Below are positions 9,154 through 18,042 of a stretch of DNA of 49,743 bases, piece by piece. Both the position numbers and the translations under genes were made by a program. The stretch's first letter is position 1. Each line of letters opens with the position of its first letter. Under the pieces are notes generated by a model, which saw nothing but the letters and a program-made list of their open reading frames with translations, was not told the DNA's origin and did no database searches. This stretch comes from Meridianimarinicoccus zhengii (GTDB taxonomy: Bacteria; Pseudomonadota; Alphaproteobacteria; Rhodobacterales; Rhodobacteraceae), in the NCBI RefSeq assembly GCF_003254465.1, contig NZ_QDFI01000029.1, positions 1-49,743 on the forward strand. The letters are read 5' to 3'.

Positions 9154-9879
9154 CTAGCGGCGGGTGACCCGCGCCGTGCCGAAACTGGTGGGAAAGCTCA
9201 GCCGTTCGACCCGCAACGTTCCGTCCGGCAGGCGCGCATATGTCAGTGTCAGCGGCCAGTCGCGTTGTTCCGACATCTCCTCGGCGCTGAACCCCGCGAC
9301 CCGGCTGTAGGTGCCGGTGCAGGTCAGGCCGTCCGCCGCCATCCGGTCGAACACGATCCGGTGCCGCTTGCGCCCGTCGAACACCGCGAGGTCCAGATCG
9401 CAGGCCAGCGCCGCTGGACGGTCGCGCAGGATGGCATAGGCCGCGGTCGTCGTATCCACGGTGCCCGCCTGCCGTGCCGCGGGCGCGTCCCCGGGCCGTG
9501 GATCGCGCGCGGGCGTGTTGGTGATCTGCGGCACGCCCGCCGCGGTGAAATCATACCGCCGTTCGCGCCGGTCATCGGGCTTGGCCGTCACCTCGCGCGC
9601 CATGCGGGGGCTGTAGGCGTTCCCGCTGACCCGCCCCTGCGCCACCGTGTCGATTTCCGCATCGAAGAGCGCGCCCAGCAGCCCGCTTGCCCGCGCCGAT
9701 CCGTGGACCGTGTAGCTGCCGCCGCCATCCTCGCCGCGGAAGGCCAGCACGCCGGCCCGGATGCCGCCGAAGCTGACGTTGAAGGCGGCGCTTTCCTCGG
9801 CAGCCCGCGCGCCCTGCGCTGTGGCAAGTACGAGAACGAGGACACAGGCGAGAACGCGCGTGATCGGGCGGTGTGGCAT
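9154..9879 (-). CDS. DUF3108 exported protein
   Basis: Predicted periplasmic protein of 241 aa belonging by pattern to DUF3108 (function unknown). Start chosen at ATG 9879, which has AAGGA about 8 nt upstream and opens directly into a signal peptide (LACVLVLVLATAQGARA, cleavage near residue 27 before EESAAF). The mature part is beta-rich (VSFGGIRAGVLAF, GSYTVHGSARASGLLGALFDA) and has two cysteines, one in LACDLDL and one in LTCTGTY, that may form a disulfide. It is divergent from meaB with a 96-bp gap. Confidence 0.85.
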   Translation of the reverse strand: MPHRPITRVLACVLVLVLATAQGARAAEESAAFNVSFGGIRAGVLAFRGEDGGGSYTVHGSARASGLLGALFDAEIDTVAQGRVSGNAYSPRMAREVTAKPDDRRERRYDFTAAGVPQITNTPARDPRPGDAPAARQAGTVDTTTAAYAILRDRPAALACDLDLAVFDGRKRHRIVFDRMAADGLTCTGTYSRVAGFSAEEMSEQRDWPLTLTYARLPDGTLRVERLSFPTSFGTARVTRR

Positions 9880-9975
9880 GGGGCGATCCTTGGGTCGGCT
9901 GAGGCACGGGGCGAGGGTGGACATAGCCGGGACGACACGGCAAGACCATCCGCACGCATTTCACCGTGAGGTCCC

Positions 9976-10989
9976 ATGCAGGATACCGCCGCCGCCGCAC
10001 CCGATCCCGCCGCGCTGGCCCACACGCTCGCGCCGCGTATCCTTGCGGGGGAGCGCCGCGCGCTGGCTCGGGCGATCACGCTTGTTGAAAGCGGGCGGGC
10101 GGATCATCGCGCGCAGGCCGTGGCCCTGCTGGACCAGCTTCGGGGCGCGGGGCGGCAGGCGCTGCGCGTCGGGCTGTCGGGCACGCCGGGCGTGGGCAAG
10201 TCCACGTTCATCGAAGCCTTCGGCACGATGCTCACGGGGCAGGGGCTGCGGGTGGCGGTGCTGGCGGTGGACCCGTCCTCTGCGCGCTCCGGCGGATCGA
10301 TCCTTGGAGACAAGACCCGGATGGAGCGGCTGAGCCGCGATCCGAACGCGTTCATCCGCCCCTCCCCGAGCCAGACCCAGCTGGGCGGGGTCGCGCGCCG
10401 GTCGCGGGAGGCCGTGGCGCTGTGCGAGGCGGCGGGATTTGACCTGGTGCTGATCGAGACCGTGGGCGTGGGGCAGTCCGAAACAGTTGTGGCCGAGATG
10501 GCCGACCTGTTCGTGCTGCTGATGGCGCCCGCGGGCGGTGACGAATTGCAGGGTGTCAAGCGCGGCATCATGGAAATCGCGGACATGATCGTCGTGAACA
10601 AGGCGGATGGGGAACTGTTGTCGACCGCCACGCGGACCTGTGCCGATTACGCCGGTGCGCTGCGGCTGCTGCGCAAGCGGCCGCAGGACCCGTCAGGCTT
10701 TCCCAAGGCGTTGATGGTGTCCGCCGTGGCCGAGACGGGCCTCGCCGAGGCCTGGGCCGAGATGCGAGATCTTGCCGACTGGCGGCGCGAGCATGGGCAC
10801 TGGAATGCCCGACGCGCGGGGCAGGCGCGCTACTGGTTCGAGGAGGAGGTCCGGCAGGGCCTGCTCGCGCGGCTCACGGGCGATCCGGCGGCGCGCGCGC
10901 GGCTTGCCGAACTGGGCGATACGGTCGCGGCGGGAGAGGTGCTGCCCGGCATCGCCGCCGCGCGGATGCTCGACTGGCTCGGGCGATGA
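9976..10989 (+). CDS. meaB: MeaB/ArgK-family G3E GTPase
   Basis: GTPase chaperone that protects and reloads the adenosylcobalamin of methylmalonyl-CoA or ethylmalonyl-CoA mutases. Its 337-aa length is typical. Visible: Walker A GTPGVGKS (69-76), the VDPSS and GDKTRM switch region, ETVGVGQSE (switch II) and the guanine-specificity motif NKAD (208-211). The mutase gene itself is not in the window; in this group of bacteria the two are often unlinked. The stop overlaps the next gene's start by 4 nt (ATGA), suggesting one transcript with the EamA transporter. Confidence 0.95.
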   Translation: MQDTAAAAPDPAALAHTLAPRILAGERRALARAITLVESGRADHRAQAVALLDQLRGAGRQALRVGLSGTPGVGKSTFIEAFGTMLTGQGLRVAVLAVDPSSARSGGSILGDKTRMERLSRDPNAFIRPSPSQTQLGGVARRSREAVALCEAAGFDLVLIETVGVGQSETVVAEMADLFVLLMAPAGGDELQGVKRGIMEIADMIVVNKADGELLSTATRTCADYAGALRLLRKRPQDPSGFPKALMVSAVAETGLAEAWAEMRDLADWRREHGHWNARRAGQARYWFEEEVRQGLLARLTGDPAARARLAELGDTVAAGEVLPGIAAARMLDWLGR

Positions 10990-11918
10990 CCGCGCGTGCA
11001 GGGCGGGCCGTGCCCGTCGCCGCGTCGCGCGCCGACAACCTGCGTGGGGCGGCGCTGATGGTGGCGGCCATGGCGGCCTTCGCCGTCGAGGACATGTTTC
11101 TCAAGGCCGCCGCCGCCACCCTGCCCGTGGGCGTGGTGCTGATGCTGTTCGGCGCGGGCGGCGCGCTGGGCTTTTCGGTACTGGCGCTCTCGCGGGGCGA
11201 GCCGCTGTGGCACCCGGCGATGGCCAGCCGGGGCGTGGCGATGCGTGCAGTGGCCGAGGTGACGGGGCGGCTTGGGTACACGCTGGCCATCGCGCTCACG
11301 CCGTTGTCTGCGGCCACCGCCATCCTGCAGGCGACGCCGCTGGTGGTCGTGGCGGGGGCTGCGGTTTTCTTCGGCGAACGGGTCGGCTGGCGACGCTGGT
11401 GCGCGGTTCTGGCCGGGTTCGCGGGGGTCATGGTCATCCTGCAGCCGACGCCGGGAAGCTTCGTGCCGTCGTCGATCTTCGCGGTGATCGGCATGGCGGG
11501 GTTCGCCGCGCGCGATCTGGCCACACGTGCCGCTCCGCGCGTGCTGTCGAATCGCCAGCTTGGCCTGTGCGGCTTCGTGGTGCTGGTGCCCACGGGTGCG
11601 CTGCTCTGGGCGTGGACGGGCGGCGCGGTTCCGGCCGATGCGCGGGCCTTCGGCTACCTGGCCGCGGGAACCGCCATCGGCATCGCGGCCTATAGCGGGC
11701 TGACAGCGGCCATGCGCGTGGGCGATGTTTCGGTTGTGACGCCATTCCGCTACAGCCGCCTTCTGTTCGGGATAGGGCTAGGCGTGGCCGTGTTCGGCGA
11801 AGACCTGTCGCCTGCCACGCTGCTGGGCAGTGCCGTGGTGCTGGCGGCTGGGCTTTACACGCTGGCCGGGGCGGGACGTGGCGCAAAAGTGCTTGACGCC
11901 CCCCGGAGCAGCCGCTAG
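10986..11918 (+). CDS. EamA/DMT-family transporter
   Basis: Inner-membrane drug/metabolite transporter-type protein, 310 aa, with about ten hydrophobic segments in two EamA repeats (first about residues 20-155, second about 160-300). The repeat ends carry the usual [11 protein letters not shown] and [17 protein letters not shown] sequences. The substrate cannot be predicted. The ATG overlaps the meaB stop by 4 nt. The 3' end contains a good promoter for the downstream rpmB. Confidence 0.9.
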   Translation: MTARAGRAVPVAASRADNLRGAALMVAAMAAFAVEDMFLKAAAATLPVGVVLMLFGAGGALGFSVLALSRGEPLWHPAMASRGVAMRAVAEVTGRLGYTLAIALTPLSAATAILQATPLVVVAGAAVFFGERVGWRRWCAVLAGFAGVMVILQPTPGSFVPSSIFAVIGMAGFAARDLATRAAPRVLSNRQLGLCGFVVLVPTGALLWAWTGGAVPADARAFGYLAAGTAIGIAAYSGLTAAMRVGDVSVVTPFRYSRLLFGIGLGVAVFGEDLSPATLLGSAVVLAAGLYTLAGAGRGAKVLDAPRSSR

Positions 11919-11921
11919 AGC
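11893..11921 (+). promoter_or_regulatory. Candidate sigma-70 type promoter for rpmB
   Basis: TTGACG (11893-11898), then a 17-nt spacer and TAGAGC (11916-11921). The strong -35 box preceded by GC is of the kind seen before highly expressed genes in this order. The -10 box is weak (3 of 6). It overlaps the stop codon of the upstream transporter and lies about 107 nt before the rpmB start. Confidence 0.45.
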
Positions 11922-12027
11922 CAGCCCTCACATCCCGAGGGCGCTGCAAGTCGGCGCCCCTGTCATTTGAACAACACCCGTTCGGGGCTGCCCCGGACCC
12001 CGCTTGTCGAGATCACGAGGAACGCCC

Positions 12028-12318
12028 ATGTCGCGCCGCTGCGAATTGACCGGAATTGGCCCGATGGTCGGCAACAATGTCAGCCACGCCAACAACAAGA
12101 CCAAACGCCGCTTTCTGCCGAATCTGCAGGAGGTCACGCTGATCTCCGACACGCTGGGCCGGTCGTTCAAGCTGCGCATCTCGTCCAAGGCGCTGCGCTC
12201 GGTCGACCATCGCGGCGGGTTCGACGCGTTCATGGCCAAGGCCAAGGATGCCGACCTGTCCGAAGGTGCGCTGAAGATCAAGAAAGAGATCGCGAAGGCG
12301 CAGGCGGCCACCGCCTGA
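12028..12318 (+). CDS. rpmB: 50S ribosomal protein L28
   Basis: Large-subunit ribosomal protein, 96 aa, the usual alphaproteobacterial length. The N-terminus [20 protein letters not shown] and the [12 protein letters not shown] segment are diagnostic for L28. The C-terminal half is Lys/Ala-rich. It is a single-gene unit with its own promoter upstream and a strong intrinsic terminator 70 nt after the stop. The rpmG gene that accompanies it in many bacteria is not adjacent. Confidence 0.98.
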   Translation: MSRRCELTGIGPMVGNNVSHANNKTKRRFLPNLQEVTLISDTLGRSFKLRISSKALRSVDHRGGFDAFMAKAKDADLSEGALKIKKEIAKAQAATA

Positions 12319-12387
12319 TCGCGTCGATCCGCCGGGCGCGGCCCGGCGTCACCCTTTCAACGACGATCCGGTGAACGGACACCTTGG

Positions 12388-12412
12388 GCCCCGCGGAGAC
12401 GCGGGGCTTTTT
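12388..12412 (+). terminator. Intrinsic terminator of rpmB
   Basis: Perfect 8-bp stem GCCCCGCG / CGCGGGGC with a GAGA tetraloop, followed by TTTTT (12408-12412). It is the cleanest intrinsic terminator in the window. Confidence 0.92.
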
Positions 12413-12491
12413 CATGGGCGGTGCATGGTGCGCGTCTGGTCGCACCGGGCAGGTCTTGGCGGGCCTGAGGGTCCGGGATAGACACCTGCGC

Positions 12492-12842
12492 ATGGTTCGC
12501 CGCTCCGCGCCCTTCCTGTCCGTCCTGCTGGCGCTGGTGATCGCGCTGACCGCGATCCATGCGGGCGCCATGCGCGGGCAGGCGAAGGCCGCGGGCAGCA
12601 TCGTGCTGTGCACCGGAACCGGGCCTGTCAGTGTCGCCGTGGACGCGGATGGCCAGCCGGTCGGTCCCGTTCATGTCTGCCCGGACTGCGTCATGTCCCT
12701 TCTGGCCGCGGTGGATGCCCCGTCGCCGGTCCCCCATGCCGCGGCCCCGGCCCGGCGCCTGTCCTTTGCGCAGGCCGGCGTGGCCTTGCGGTCCCGCGCC
12801 GTTGTCGGCCCAAGGGCGCGGGGGCCGCCGCACCCGTCCTGA
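12492..12842 (+). CDS. DUF2946-like exported protein, probably copper-linked
   Basis: 116-aa protein with an N-terminal hydrophobic segment (RRSAPFLSVLLALVIALTAI) that may be a signal peptide or anchor. It is followed by CTGTG and, after about 20 residues, HVCPDC (CxxC). Paired cysteines and a neighbouring copper chaperone fit the small DUF2946-type proteins often found with copper-handling genes; the family call is tentative. I placed the start at ATG 12492, directly before the hydrophobic segment. The longer upstream frame would read through the rpmB terminator. The gap to the PCuAC gene is 38 bp, so they are probably co-transcribed. Confidence 0.65.
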   Translation: MVRRSAPFLSVLLALVIALTAIHAGAMRGQAKAAGSIVLCTGTGPVSVAVDADGQPVGPVHVCPDCVMSLLAAVDAPSPVPHAAAPARRLSFAQAGVALRSRAVVGPRARGPPHPS

Positions 12843-12880
12843 TCCGCGACACCGACATTCCAGATCAAGGACAACAGACG

Positions 12881-13378
12881 ATGATGAAACCGACCCTCCT
12901 GGCCGTGGCGCTTGCCGTGGCTATGCCCGCCGCCGTGTTCGCCCAGAGCGTGATCGAGGTGCATGACCCGTATGCCCGGGCGTCCGGGCCGTCCGCCGTG
13001 TCCGGCGCGGCGTTCATGGTGCTGCACAACCACGGCGACGTGGATGACCGGCTGGTATCGGCCAGCAGCCCGGTGGCGGCGCGGGTGGAACTGCACACCC
13101 ATATCGAGGACGACGCCGGCGTGATGCGCATGGTCCATGTGGACGAGGGCCTGTCCCTCCCGGCCGGCGGCGAACGGTCTCTGGTGCGGGGCGGGGACCA
13201 TGTGATGTTTCTCGGGATCACGACCCCGTTCGAGGACGGCACGTCCGTGCCGCTGACCCTGACCTTTGAGCAGGCGGGCGACGTGACCATCGAGGTGCCC
13301 GTGGACCTGAGCCGGATGCCCGGCGGGCACGGGGAACATGGCGGCCAAGACGGCCATGGTATGACAACCGGGAACTGA
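12881..13378 (+). CDS. Periplasmic copper chaperone, PCuA(C) family
   Basis: Binds Cu(I) in the periplasm and delivers it to the CuA site of cytochrome c oxidase. 165 aa with a signal peptide (cleavage near residue 21, AVFA before QSVIEV). The mature domain follows the PCuAC pattern: DPYARAS, GAAFMVLHNHG, RVELHTHIEDDAGVMRM and GGDHVMFLGI, which supply the conserved His/Met ligands. The C-terminal tail is His/Gly-rich (GGHGEHGGQDGHG), a second possible metal-binding segment. It follows the DUF2946-like gene; the sirtuin gene converges 37 bp beyond the stop. Confidence 0.93.
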   Translation: MMKPTLLAVALAVAMPAAVFAQSVIEVHDPYARASGPSAVSGAAFMVLHNHGDVDDRLVSASSPVAARVELHTHIEDDAGVMRMVHVDEGLSLPAGGERSLVRGGDHVMFLGITTPFEDGTSVPLTLTFEQAGDVTIEVPVDLSRMPGGHGEHGGQDGHGMTTGN

Positions 13379-13415
13379 TCCCGGCGCGGCGTCGCCTCGC
13401 ACGGGGCGGCGCGCA

Positions 13416-14108
13416 TCAGCCTGCCAGTATCGCGTCCACCCAGCCGGGCACGAGCGTTTCCGCGGGCCCGTGGCGATGTTCGGCAAACATCGCGGACGTG
13501 TCGGACGGATCGAGGTTCAACTCCAGCGTATGCGCGCCCATGGCCGCCGCCTCGGCCACGAAACCCGCCGCGGGATAGACGCTGCCGGATGTGCCGATGG
13601 ACACGAACAGGTCGCAATCGGCCAGCGCGTCGGCGATACGCTCCATGTGATATGGAAATTCACCGAACCACACCACGTCGGGCCGGGTCGCCGCCGCGCC
13701 GCAAGCCGGGCAGGGATCGTCGGGCGACATCTCCGGCGGTGCGTCCCAGCGGTGTCCGCAGGCACCGCAGAGCCCGCGCATCAGTTCGCCATGCATGTGC
13801 ACGATGCCGCGTGCCCCTGCCCGCTCCAGCAAGTCGTCGATGTTCTGCGTCACCAGCATGACGTCGGTCCCGCGCACCTGCGACAGCCGCGCAAGCGCTT
13901 CGTGGGCGAGGTTCGGCCGCGCGGCGATGCAGTTGGCCCGCCGCGCGTTGTAGAAACCATGCACCAGCCGCGGATTACGGGCGAAGCCCTGCGGCGTCGC
14001 CACGTCCTCCAGATCGTACTGCGACCACAGCCCGCCCGCATCGCGGAACGTGCCCAGACCGCTGGCCGCGGACAGGCCCGCGCCGCTCAGAACCACGATG
14101 CGCGTCAT
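13416..14108 (-). CDS. cobB: NAD-dependent protein deacylase (sirtuin)
   Basis: Removes acyl groups from protein lysines using NAD+. 230 aa. GAGLSAASGLGTFRD (9-23) and TQNID (87-91) form the NAD site; H106 in HMHGE is the catalytic base; C114, C117, C133 and C136 bind structural zinc. The ATG at 14108 has AAGGGGGA just upstream. It is divergent from the phosphatase gene with only 45 bp between start codons, so their promoters must overlap. Confidence 0.95.
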   Translation of the reverse strand: MTRIVVLSGAGLSAASGLGTFRDAGGLWSQYDLEDVATPQGFARNPRLVHGFYNARRANCIAARPNLAHEALARLSQVRGTDVMLVTQNIDDLLERAGARGIVHMHGELMRGLCGACGHRWDAPPEMSPDDPCPACGAAATRPDVVWFGEFPYHMERIADALADCDLFVSIGTSGSVYPAAGFVAEAAAMGAHTLELNLDPSDTSAMFAEHRHGPAETLVPGWVDAILAG

Positions 14109-14153
14109 GGCGTCCCCCTTTTCCGCGTTCGCCCGCCCCGGTATGGGTGGCAT

Positions 14154-14615
14154 ATGGAACATGCCCCTGCCAGCCCGCGCATCCTGTGCGTCTGTCTCGG
14201 AAATATCTGCCGGTCGCCCATGGCAGAGGCCGTGCTGCGTGCCATGGACCCCGGACTGGTCGTGGACAGCGCGGGCACCGGCGCGTGGCACCTGGGCAGC
14301 CCGCCCCACGAAGATGCTGTGAACGCCGGGGCGCGGCGCAGGTTCGACCTGACCGGGCAACGCGCGCGGCGCATCACGGCTTCGGATTTCGACGCGTTCG
14401 ACCTGATCCTCGTGATGGACGATTCCAACCTGCGCGACGTGGAGGGTCTGCGCCCGCGCGGCAGCGCCACCCCGGTCCGCAGGCTTCTGGACCACGTGCC
14501 CGGCTGCGGTATCTCGGCTGTGCCCGACCCATGGAACACGGGCGATTTCGATGGCGCGCTTGACCTGATCGAAGCCGGGTGCCGGGGCGTGCTGCGCGCG
14601 CTCGGGCGGGCGTGA
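14154..14615 (+). CDS. Low-molecular-weight protein tyrosine phosphatase
   Basis: 153-aa LMW-PTP. The catalytic P-loop CLGNICRS (14-21, C-X5-R-S) lies near the N-terminus and the general-acid loop VPDPW near residue 126, as in the family. Likely substrates are phosphotyrosine proteins; in some bacteria the partner is a BY-kinase, but none is present here. It is divergent from cobB; the next gene converges 4 bp after the stop. Confidence 0.94.
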   Translation: MEHAPASPRILCVCLGNICRSPMAEAVLRAMDPGLVVDSAGTGAWHLGSPPHEDAVNAGARRRFDLTGQRARRITASDFDAFDLILVMDDSNLRDVEGLRPRGSATPVRRLLDHVPGCGISAVPDPWNTGDFDGALDLIEAGCRGVLRALGRA

Positions 14616-14619
14616 CGGG

Positions 14620-14922
14620 TCAGTTGCAGGACTGTTCGGCCAGCGCGCCGAACTGGCGATAGACGGTCCAGAACCGTTCGTCCTGCGCGCGGTCCGACAT
14701 GCGGATTTCCTGTGCCCGATGCGGGTCGCGGAAAAAGCTTGCAGCAAGCCGCTGGTCGCGCGGGGTCAGCAACTGGTCGGCGATCCGCTGGATGCAGGTG
14801 CACAGGCGCGAATCGTCGCCCACGCGTTCTGACCGGACGCAGGCCTGTTCGATGGCCCGGGCGTGCAGCGGTGCGGCAAGGCTGACGACAAGGACAGAAG
14901 CGGCGGCAAGGCGGAAGATCAT
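14620..14922 (-). CDS. Small exported protein of unknown function
   Basis: 100 aa with a clear signal peptide ([23 protein letters not shown]). The mature domain is helical and contains four cysteines (AC near the start, CTC in the middle, SC at the C-terminus), so disulfides in the periplasm are likely. Start chosen at ATG 14922, with a weak GGATGA upstream. No catalytic motif is seen. Similar short proteins in this order sometimes carry the name arginine transporter, but nothing here supports transport. Confidence 0.7.
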   Translation of the reverse strand: MIFRLAAASVLVVSLAAPLHARAIEQACVRSERVGDDSRLCTCIQRIADQLLTPRDQRLAASFFRDPHRAQEIRMSDRAQDERFWTVYRQFGALAEQSCN

Positions 14923-15000
14923 CGCGGCGTCATCCATTCGGCGGGAGATTGCGCGAATCGTGGCAAATTCTCGCCGACTTCGCAACCGTTGCGCGGCGTG

Positions 15001-15552
15001 TCACCGCGTGTCCTCGATGATTGCGGACAGAAGGGCGCGTGCGCTGTCGCCGTCCCAGGTCGCCTCCCCCTGCATTCGGGCGATCTCCTGCCCTTCGCGG
15101 TCGAGGATCAGGGTGACCGGCAGGCCCAGCACCCCCATCCCGCGCGCCATCGCCATGGTCGGATCGTTGTGCAGCGGCAGGGTGTCGATTTGCGCCTCGT
15201 CGAAGAAACGCGTCATGGCCGCGGGGGAATTGCGCCCCGTTGCCACGGTCACCACCTGAAAGTCGTCGCCGCCCATGTCGCGGTTGAGCGCATCGAGCAT
15301 CGGCATTTCCTTGCGGCACGGGGGGCACCACGTCGCCCAGAAATTCAGGACAACCACCTGCCCGCGATAGGCGTCGAGCGTGATCTCACCGCCGTCGGCC
15401 GCCTTGAACGGCGCGGCATCGACCGGGCGCGGGCTGTCGTGGATGACAAGCTTGCGCATGTCGCCCTCGCGGAGCGTGGCCCATGCGGCAGGGTCCGCGA
15501 ACGCGGGCAGGGCGGACAGGCAAAGGGCAACAAATGCAATCAGTCGGGTCAT
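15001..15552 (-). CDS. TlpA-like thiol-disulfide oxidoreductase
   Basis: Periplasmic thioredoxin-fold protein, 183 aa, with a signal peptide ([16 protein letters not shown]) and the active site WCPPC (C76, C79) in [16 protein letters not shown] cis-proline segment (GLPVT) is present. It probably keeps cytochrome-assembly or copper-site cysteines reduced, which would fit the PCuAC gene nearby, though they are not in one operon. It is divergent from argH, with a 165-bp gap. Confidence 0.93.
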   Translation of the reverse strand: MTRLIAFVALCLSALPAFADPAAWATLREGDMRKLVIHDSPRPVDAAPFKAADGGEITLDAYRGQVVVLNFWATWCPPCRKEMPMLDALNRDMGGDDFQVVTVATGRNSPAAMTRFFDEAQIDTLPLHNDPTMAMARGMGVLGLPVTLILDREGQEIARMQGEATWDGDSARALLSAIIEDTR

Positions 15553-15717
15553 GTGGTCCTCCGGGCTGCACCGGAAGTGGCCGGGGCGAGGCGACGGGTC
15601 AAGGAAACGCGGCGAAGCTGTCGCAGATGTGAACCCGTTTGCGCGGGCGCCGTGCGAGGTCTATGGACGGGGCCGAAGGTGCGGGTCAGGCTGCGCCGGG
15701 ATACCGGGGAACGGCAC

Positions 15718-17112
15718 ATGGGCAAGGATAGCGGCAGCAACGCGATGTGGGGCGGACGGTTCAGCGCCGGACCCGACGCGATCATGGAGGCGATCAATGC
15801 GTCCATCGGGTTCGACAAGCGGCTGGCCGATCAGGATATCGCGGGATCGAAAGCCCATGCCGCGATGCTGGCCGCGCAGGGGATCATCACGCGCGCCGAC
15901 GCCGATGCCATCGCGGACGGGCTGAACCGGGTGAAGGCCGAGATCGATGGCGGCCAGTTCGTGTTTTCCGCCGCGCTCGAAGACATCCACATGAACGTGG
16001 AGGCACGGTTGCGGGATCTCATCGGCGCGGCGGCGGGGCGGCTGCACACGGCCCGGTCGCGCAACGACCAGGTGGCAACGGATTTCCGGCTTTGGGTGCG
16101 CGACCAGTGCGATGGGGCGGTCGAGGGGCTGGAGGCGCTGCAGCGCGCGCTGCTGGCGCAGGCAGAGGCCGGTGCGGACTGGGTCATGCCCGGCTTCACC
16201 CATCTGCAGACCGCGCAGCCGGTGACGTGGGGCCATCACATGCTGGCCTATGTGGAGATGTTCGCCCGCGATGCGGGCCGGTTCCGCGATGCACGCGCGC
16301 GGATGAACGAATGTCCGCTCGGGGCGGCGGCGCTGGCGGGCACCGGGTTTCCCATCGACCGCCACGCGACGGCGACAGCGCTCGGGTTCGACAAGCCCAT
16401 GGACAACAGTCTCGATGCCGTGTCGGACCGGGACTTCGCGCTGGAATTTCTTTCGGCTGCGGCGATCTGTTCAGTGCACCTGTCGCGGCTGGCAGAGGAG
16501 TTAGTGATCTGGTCCTCGGCGCAGTTCCGGTTCGTGACGCTGTCGGACCGGTTCTCGACCGGGTCCAGCATCATGCCGCAGAAGAAGAACCCCGATGCCG
16601 CCGAGCTGATCCGCGCCAAGATCGGGCGCATCACCGGCGCTCTGGTGGCGCTGCTGACGGTGATGAAGGGGCTGCCGCTGGCCTATTCCAAGGACATGCA
16701 GGAGGACAAGGAACAGGTCTTCGACGCCGCCGACACGCTGATGCTGTCGCTGGCGGCGATGACCGGGATGGTGTCGGACCTGACGGCGAACCGCGCGGCG
16801 CTGGAAGCCGCGGCCTCGGCGGGTTTCTCGACCGCGACGGACCTTGCTGACTGGCTGGTGCGCGAGGCGGGGCTGCCGTTCCGCGACGCACATCACGTCA
16901 CCGGCACGCTGGTGGCGATGGCCGAGGCGCGGGGCGTGGACCTGCCGGACCTGACGATTGACGACATGCAGTCCGTGCATACGGGCATCACCGTGGGGGT
17001 GTTCGACGTGTTGGGCGTGCACAACTCGGTCGCATCCCGCACGAGCCATGGCGGCACCGCGCCCGCACAGGTACGCGCGCGGATCACCGACTGGAAGGAG
17101 CGGTTGGGATGA
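15718..17112 (+). CDS. argH: Argininosuccinate lyase
   Basis: Splits argininosuccinate into arginine and fumarate, the last step of arginine synthesis. 464 aa, the normal length. [11 protein letters not shown] opens the protein, the [12 protein letters not shown] segment (about 114-125) contributes to the active site, and the fumarase-superfamily signature [11 protein letters not shown] (283-293) includes the catalytic serine loop. Start ATG 15718 has GGGGA upstream; frame upstream of it is not family-like. The stop overlaps the first lipoprotein gene by 4 nt. Confidence 0.97.
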   Translation: MGKDSGSNAMWGGRFSAGPDAIMEAINASIGFDKRLADQDIAGSKAHAAMLAAQGIITRADADAIADGLNRVKAEIDGGQFVFSAALEDIHMNVEARLRDLIGAAAGRLHTARSRNDQVATDFRLWVRDQCDGAVEGLEALQRALLAQAEAGADWVMPGFTHLQTAQPVTWGHHMLAYVEMFARDAGRFRDARARMNECPLGAAALAGTGFPIDRHATATALGFDKPMDNSLDAVSDRDFALEFLSAAAICSVHLSRLAEELVIWSSAQFRFVTLSDRFSTGSSIMPQKKNPDAAELIRAKIGRITGALVALLTVMKGLPLAYSKDMQEDKEQVFDAADTLMLSLAAMTGMVSDLTANRAALEAAASAGFSTATDLADWLVREAGLPFRDAHHVTGTLVAMAEARGVDLPDLTIDDMQSVHTGITVGVFDVLGVHNSVASRTSHGGTAPAQVRARITDWKERLG

Positions 17113-17432
17113 CGGGATATCGCAAGGCCCTGCGCGCTGTGACTGCGCTGCTGACCTGCGCGGCTCTCGCGGGCTGTGCCGGCGCGAACCCGGACGGTGA
17201 AGTGTCGGTCGGATCGAGCGGTGCCGAGGCGCGCGCGGGCGTGGAGACCGACACGGGACGCGCCCGCGCCGGCATGTCCACCTCGGGGCCCTATGCCGAG
17301 GCCGACGTGGTCAAGGCCGGTCCGGCCGCGGTCACCGTGGGCACGGGCGGCGTGAGCGCCAGCGTCGGTGCGGGCCCGCTGCGCGTGGGTGTCGGCAGCG
17401 GCAGCTGGTGGCGCGTGGGGCTGGGCCTGTGA
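17109..17432 (+). CDS. Small putative lipoprotein, Gly/Ala/Val-rich
   Basis: 107 aa with a lipoprotein signal: basic start, hydrophobic core, and lipobox LAGC (cysteine near residue 23). The mature part lacks further cysteines and has short imperfect repeats rich in Ala, Gly and Val ([41 protein letters not shown]), suggesting a repetitive beta structure. The ATG overlaps the argH stop (ATGA) and its own stop overlaps the next lipoprotein start, so it is translationally coupled to both. Function unknown. Confidence 0.75.
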   Translation: MTGYRKALRAVTALLTCAALAGCAGANPDGEVSVGSSGAEARAGVETDTGRARAGMSTSGPYAEADVVKAGPAAVTVGTGGVSASVGAGPLRVGVGSGSWWRVGLGL

Positions 17433-17578
17433 GCCGTGTCGTCGCCTTTGTCGCCGCGCTGTGGCTCGCGGGATGCGGGCTCGACGGTGCGCCCACCCGC
17501 CCGGAACCGGCGCCCGCCCCTCAGTCCGGTGTCGTGATCGGCGGATCGGGCTACATCGGAGGGTCCGTGAGGCGGTAG
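17429..17578 (+). CDS. Very small putative lipoprotein (49 aa)
   Basis: A GTG start overlaps the previous stop by 4 nt (GTGA). The product [16 protein letters not shown]... has a short lipoprotein signal with lipobox LAGC (cysteine 16), then a Pro-rich stretch and a GVVIGGSGYIGGS Gly-rich end. In many proteobacteria a tiny lipoprotein gene sits between argH and lysA or dapF (LptM/YifL type). I do not see the GxKGPL-like motif of LptM, and lysA is absent here, so that identity is not supported. Confidence 0.55.
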   Translation: MSRVVAFVAALWLAGCGLDGAPTRPEPAPAPQSGVVIGGSGYIGGSVRR

Positions 17579-17656
17579 CGGTATGCCGGAGCGATCCGGT
17601 CCCGGTCGCCGCCATGGATTTCCCGGCGCAATCCGCGCCACAGCTTGGAGCCTGCG

Positions 17657-17971
17657 ATGACCGCCCTGCGCCTGACCTACCTTGCCCTTGCCATCTGGGG
17701 GGCGATCCACCCGATGTACTGGTTCGTCAGCCACATGGCGAACAATCCCGGCGGCTTGGGCGGCCTGATCGACGCGTGGTATGTCAACGACAGCACCACC
17801 GGCCTGACATGGGATCTGACCATCGCGGCCATCGCGCTGACGGTGTGGATCGTGGCGGAATGCGTCCAGAGGCGCACATGGGTCAATCTCGTGGCGATCC
17901 CGGCCACGTTCTGCATCGGGGTAAGCTGCGGTCTGCCGCTGTTCCTGTTCCTACGCAGCCGTCCCGCCTGA
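17657..17971 (+). CDS. DUF2834-type membrane protein
   Basis: 104-aa protein with three hydrophobic segments (about residues 2-20, 48-66 and 76-95) and the HPMYWFVSHM and VNDSTTGLTWDLTIAAIALTVW sequences typical of DUF2834. Start ATG 17657 is preceded by GGAG at 6-nt spacing; an in-frame TTG lies four codons earlier. Function unknown. It sits between the lipoprotein pair and the BciB-like gene with short gaps on both sides. Confidence 0.8.
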   Translation: MTALRLTYLALAIWGAIHPMYWFVSHMANNPGGLGGLIDAWYVNDSTTGLTWDLTIAAIALTVWIVAECVQRRTWVNLVAIPATFCIGVSCGLPLFLFLRSRPA

Positions 17972-18042
17972 TAGGTGCCTGATCCGGGCCTGAGACAGCC
18001 CGCCGCTGGACGCGGGCGCCCCAAGCAGTCTACGCAGGACGC

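Noticed and set aside
7278-9167. A 629-codon plus-strand frame
   Set aside because: It is antisense to hrpB; the helicase motifs are all on the minus strand.
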